Both the position numbers and the translations under genes were made by a program. Shown here piece by piece: positions 62,057-64,000 of a stretch of 64,000 nucleotides of DNA. Position 1 is the first letter of the stretch; every line of letters starts with the position of its first letter. Source of the DNA: Ectopseudomonas chengduensis (GTDB lineage Bacteria > Pseudomonadota > Gammaproteobacteria > Pseudomonadales > Pseudomonadaceae); assembly GCF_015712065.1 (NCBI RefSeq), contig NZ_JACFYZ010000008.1:124001-188000 (forward strand), given 5' to 3'. The notes beneath the pieces are model-generated. The model ran no database searches, was not told where the DNA came from, and worked only from the letters and a program-made list of their open reading frames with translations.

Positions 62057-62941
62057 ATGAGCGAGATCCCCCTGACCAGTATCAGTAGACGCAGCATGTT
62101 GATGACGGCAGCAGCAGGCGTTGCCGCCGCCACGCTCCCCAGCTTAGCTGCGGCTGCGAAACAAACCGATATTGCCGGAGAGCAGAATGGCGCTGCACGA
62201 GCAGCGGAGTTGCAGGGCAAGCGCGCCTTGGTGACGGGGGCCTCGCGCGGGATCGGTGCAGGTATTGCTCTCGCGCTGGCTGACAGAGGCGCCGATGTCG
62301 CGATCACCTTTTTGAACTCGCCGGAACGTGCCGCCGAAGTGGTTCGCATGATCGAAGCCAAAGGTCGGCGTGCCGTCGCCATTCGAGCCGACAGTGCGGA
62401 CCCTGCTGCGGTACGGCGGTCGATCGAGGAGACGATCGGCGGTCTTGGTGGGCTGGATATTCTTGTCAACAACGTGGGCATCTCCAGAGACGGTACTTTC
62501 GCGGAGATGAGTCTCGAAGACATCGATGCGCTGCTACACGTCAACACACGAGCCGCCGTGCTCGCTTCCCAGGCAGCCCTGCCTCATCTGAAGCGGGGCG
62601 CGCGCATCATCACTATTGGCTCCTGCGTTGCCGAACGCGTGCCTTTTCCCGGGTTGACCGTGTACTCGATGACGAAGTCCGCAATGCTGGCATTGACGCG
62701 AGGGCTTGCCCGCGATCTTGGCCCACAGGGGATCACTGTCAACCTGGTACAACCTGGGCCGATCGACACCGATCAGAATCCGGCGAATGGCCCCTGGGCG
62801 GACATCAATCGACAGTTCACCGCACTGGGACGCTATGGCACGCCAGCTGATATCGCCGCCGCCGTCACCTTCCTGGCGAGTCCGGCCGCCAGCTTCATGA
62901 CTGGGTCTGTAATCACAGTGGATGCGGGCTTCAATGCGTAA
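62057..62941 (+). CDS. Short-chain dehydrogenase with twin-arginine signal
   Basis: 294 aa. The first 40 residues form a Tat-like signal (SISRRSMLMTAAAGVAAATL, ending LAAAAK). The rest is a classical SDR: TGASRGIGAGIA cofactor motif, NNVG, catalytic Ser in IGSC, and YSMTK with Tyr and Lys. If exported it would need a tightly bound cofactor, as in periplasmic glucose-fructose oxidoreductase, a relative of the gene just upstream. AGGAGA precedes the ATG. Confidence 0.87.
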   Translation: MSEIPLTSISRRSMLMTAAAGVAAATLPSLAAAAKQTDIAGEQNGAARAAELQGKRALVTGASRGIGAGIALALADRGADVAITFLNSPERAAEVVRMIEAKGRRAVAIRADSADPAAVRRSIEETIGGLGGLDILVNNVGISRDGTFAEMSLEDIDALLHVNTRAAVLASQAALPHLKRGARIITIGSCVAERVPFPGLTVYSMTKSAMLALTRGLARDLGPQGITVNLVQPGPIDTDQNPANGPWADINRQFTALGRYGTPADIAAAVTFLASPAASFMTGSVITVDAGFNA

Positions 62942-62949
62942 AGAGATGA

Positions 62950-62984
62950 GGGGCGGCAGGAGTCGAATCACCGCCGCCCCCGTT
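62950..62984 (+). terminator. Terminator after the SDR gene
   Basis: GGGGCGGC and GCCGCCCC with a 15-base loop, followed by CGTTT. From here to 63302 I see no gene with support; an open frame at 62995-63228 has no recognisable product. Confidence 0.7.
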
Positions 62985-63302
62985 TCGGCTGGTATTGATA
63001 ATGAAATCGGCGAGTAGGCCACGTGAGCGAGGACTTGAGGGTTTTGAGCTGGATGGAAACTCATTTTTGGCGTGCGGTACCAAGTGCTGGAGCGATGAGC
63101 TCCAGAGCATCGAGGGTGTGCCCATTGGACTCGAACACGCTCAAGCGGACTGTGCCGCCATCAGCTCGCTCCAGTCATCCATCCGCATGTTCAGATTAGA
63201 AAAGCTGGAGCTGCCCACTACGATTTGACAGTGAGGAAATAGCGTCTAGGTTGAAGATCGAGCCTAACGTGCTCGTCTTACTCACTTACAAGGAACGTTA
63301 AA

Positions 63303-63626
63303 ATGATGAAAATCTACCTTTCCTCCGTGCTATTCGCCGTTCTCACCTCCCTCTCCCTCGCTGCTTCGGCAGTAGAAACCTCGAAGACCGAACCAGCCAA
63401 GCCGGCCTCTGTGCAGGTTGCCCAGGCGGTCACCGTTAATCTGAATACCGCTGATGCCGAGACTCTCCAGCGCGAGTTGGCGGGTATCGGAGCAACCAAG
63501 GCGCAGGCGATCGTGGCTTATCGTGAGGCTCACGGTAACTTCGCTTCGGTTGACGAGTTGCTTGAGGTCAAAGGTATCGGTGAGGCGACTCTGGATAAGA
63601 ATCGCGACAAACTCATGGTTGATTGA
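63303..63626 (+). CDS. ComEA-like helix-hairpin-helix protein
   Basis: 107 aa. Signal peptide (about 1-22, ending SAVE), a short linker, and a helix-hairpin-helix DNA-binding domain (VNLNTADAETLQRELAGIG, about 46-64; ELLEVKGIGEATLDKNRDKL). Periplasmic DNA-binding proteins of this sort assist DNA uptake or envelope functions. ATG 63303 or 63306 are both possible. Confidence 0.92.
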   Translation: MMKIYLSSVLFAVLTSLSLAASAVETSKTEPAKPASVQVAQAVTVNLNTADAETLQRELAGIGATKAQAIVAYREAHGNFASVDELLEVKGIGEATLDKNRDKLMVD

Positions 63627-63649
63627 CGCCTGCAGCTGTCTTTACCACC

Positions 63650-63674
63650 AAGGCCGGTCGTTGACCGGCCTTTT
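63650..63674 (+). terminator. Terminator of the comEA-like gene
   Basis: AAGGCCGGTC-GTT-GACCGGCCTT followed by TT. Confidence 0.88.
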
Positions 63675-63787
63675 CGTTTTGGGTCGGTCTCAAATGCTTC
63701 AGGTCGTTTGTGACATAGCCGTTGATGACGCACCTTGTCGCCAAATGCTGGCAAACTTGCGCTTCGATTTTCGACAGGAGTCAGTCG

Positions 63788-64000
63788 ATGCCCGCCAGCC
63801 CGGAGCTGTCCCCCGGCCTTATCGTCATTCACGGCAATCACCTCGAAGAGCTGCGTGCGCTGGCGGTGCAGTGGATGCGGCGCTATCCATTGCGGCCGCT
63901 GGAGAATGAGGTACTGCTGGTGCAGAGCAACGGCATCGCCCAGTGGCTCAAGCTGGCGTTGGCCGAGCGTGACGGCTGTGGCATCGCGGCGGCGCTGGAC
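63788..64000 (+). CDS. recC: Exodeoxyribonuclease V gamma subunit (5' part)
   Basis: The first 71 codons run off the right edge. The stretch LIVIHGNHLEELRALAVQW and ENEVLLVQSNGIAQWLKLALA are the characteristic RecC N terminus, part of the helicase-like domain of the RecBCD repair complex. AGGAG lies eight bases before the ATG at 63788. Confidence 0.93.
   Translation, partial: MPASPELSPGLIVIHGNHLEELRALAVQWMRRYPLRPLENEVLLVQSNGIAQWLKLALAERDGCGIAAALD

Noticed and set aside
62995..63228. 77-aa plus-strand frame upstream of the comEA-like gene
   Set aside because: No convincing ribosome site and no family recognised; listed only as part of the spacer.

Overview
The window reads as chromosome of a high-GC Pseudomonas-type gammaproteobacterium. 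Inference: the P. mendocina/oleovorans ('Ectopseudomonas') branch, because the exa/pqq/erc order and protein sequences closely follow P. aeruginosa, a lanthanide-type ethanol dehydrogenase is added as in P. putida, and the core block tRNA-Val, thrS-infC-rpmI-rplT-pheS-pheT-ihfA-merR, tRNA-Pro is the normal Pseudomonas one.

Region 1 (1-20.3 kb) is periplasmic alcohol oxidation. exaA (partial, minus strand) is a calcium-type PQQ ethanol dehydrogenase. On the plus strand follow exaB (cytochrome c550), a periplasmic binding protein, a SoxYZ-like carrier, a quinoprotein-relay metallohydrolase, a second PQQ dehydrogenase carrying the Asp that marks lanthanide enzymes (pedH type), the aldehyde dehydrogenase exaC, pqqABCDE, an S9 peptidase (pqqH type), ercA and the hybrid kinase ercS. 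Three (probably four) promoters share a box at a nearly fixed distance from a TAAGAT-like hexamer and from the start codon. A 21-bp palindromic repeat has spread through this region, even into coding sequence. A PA2779/PA2778-type pair and an amine oxidase close the region.

Region 2 (20.4-28.3 kb) is the conserved translation block, ending in tRNA-Pro(GGG), beside which lies a frameshifted integrase remnant.

Region 3 (28.3-51.1 kb) is accessory. Its centre is a tightly packed nine-gene minus-strand operon (28992-45275): three histidine kinases (one of 1808 aa), two stand-alone or nearly stand-alone receiver proteins, a receiver plus degenerate HD-GYP protein, a receiver-GGDEF-EAL-receiver protein, an MglA-like small GTPase, and a receiver fused to a GspE/PilB-type ATPase. 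No pilus or secretion genes lie nearby. This is the best candidate here for an undescribed system: a phosphorelay, c-di-GMP and GTPase circuit that may control a motor ATPase. A FixJ-like regulator and a PAS protein lie upstream. Beyond them come a DUF6901-type gene, a chemoreceptor remnant, an autotransporter and a radC remnant.

Region 4 (51.1-64 kb) holds stress and detoxification genes: a GST with a divergent TetR and twin operators; a GlxA-type regulator; a NemR-like TetR leading a plus-strand series (DJ-1/PfpI protein, aldehyde dehydrogenase, Old Yellow Enzyme, MFS transporter); a LysR regulator divergent from a Gfo/Idh/MocA oxidoreductase and a Tat-signal SDR; a ComEA-like protein; and the start of recC.
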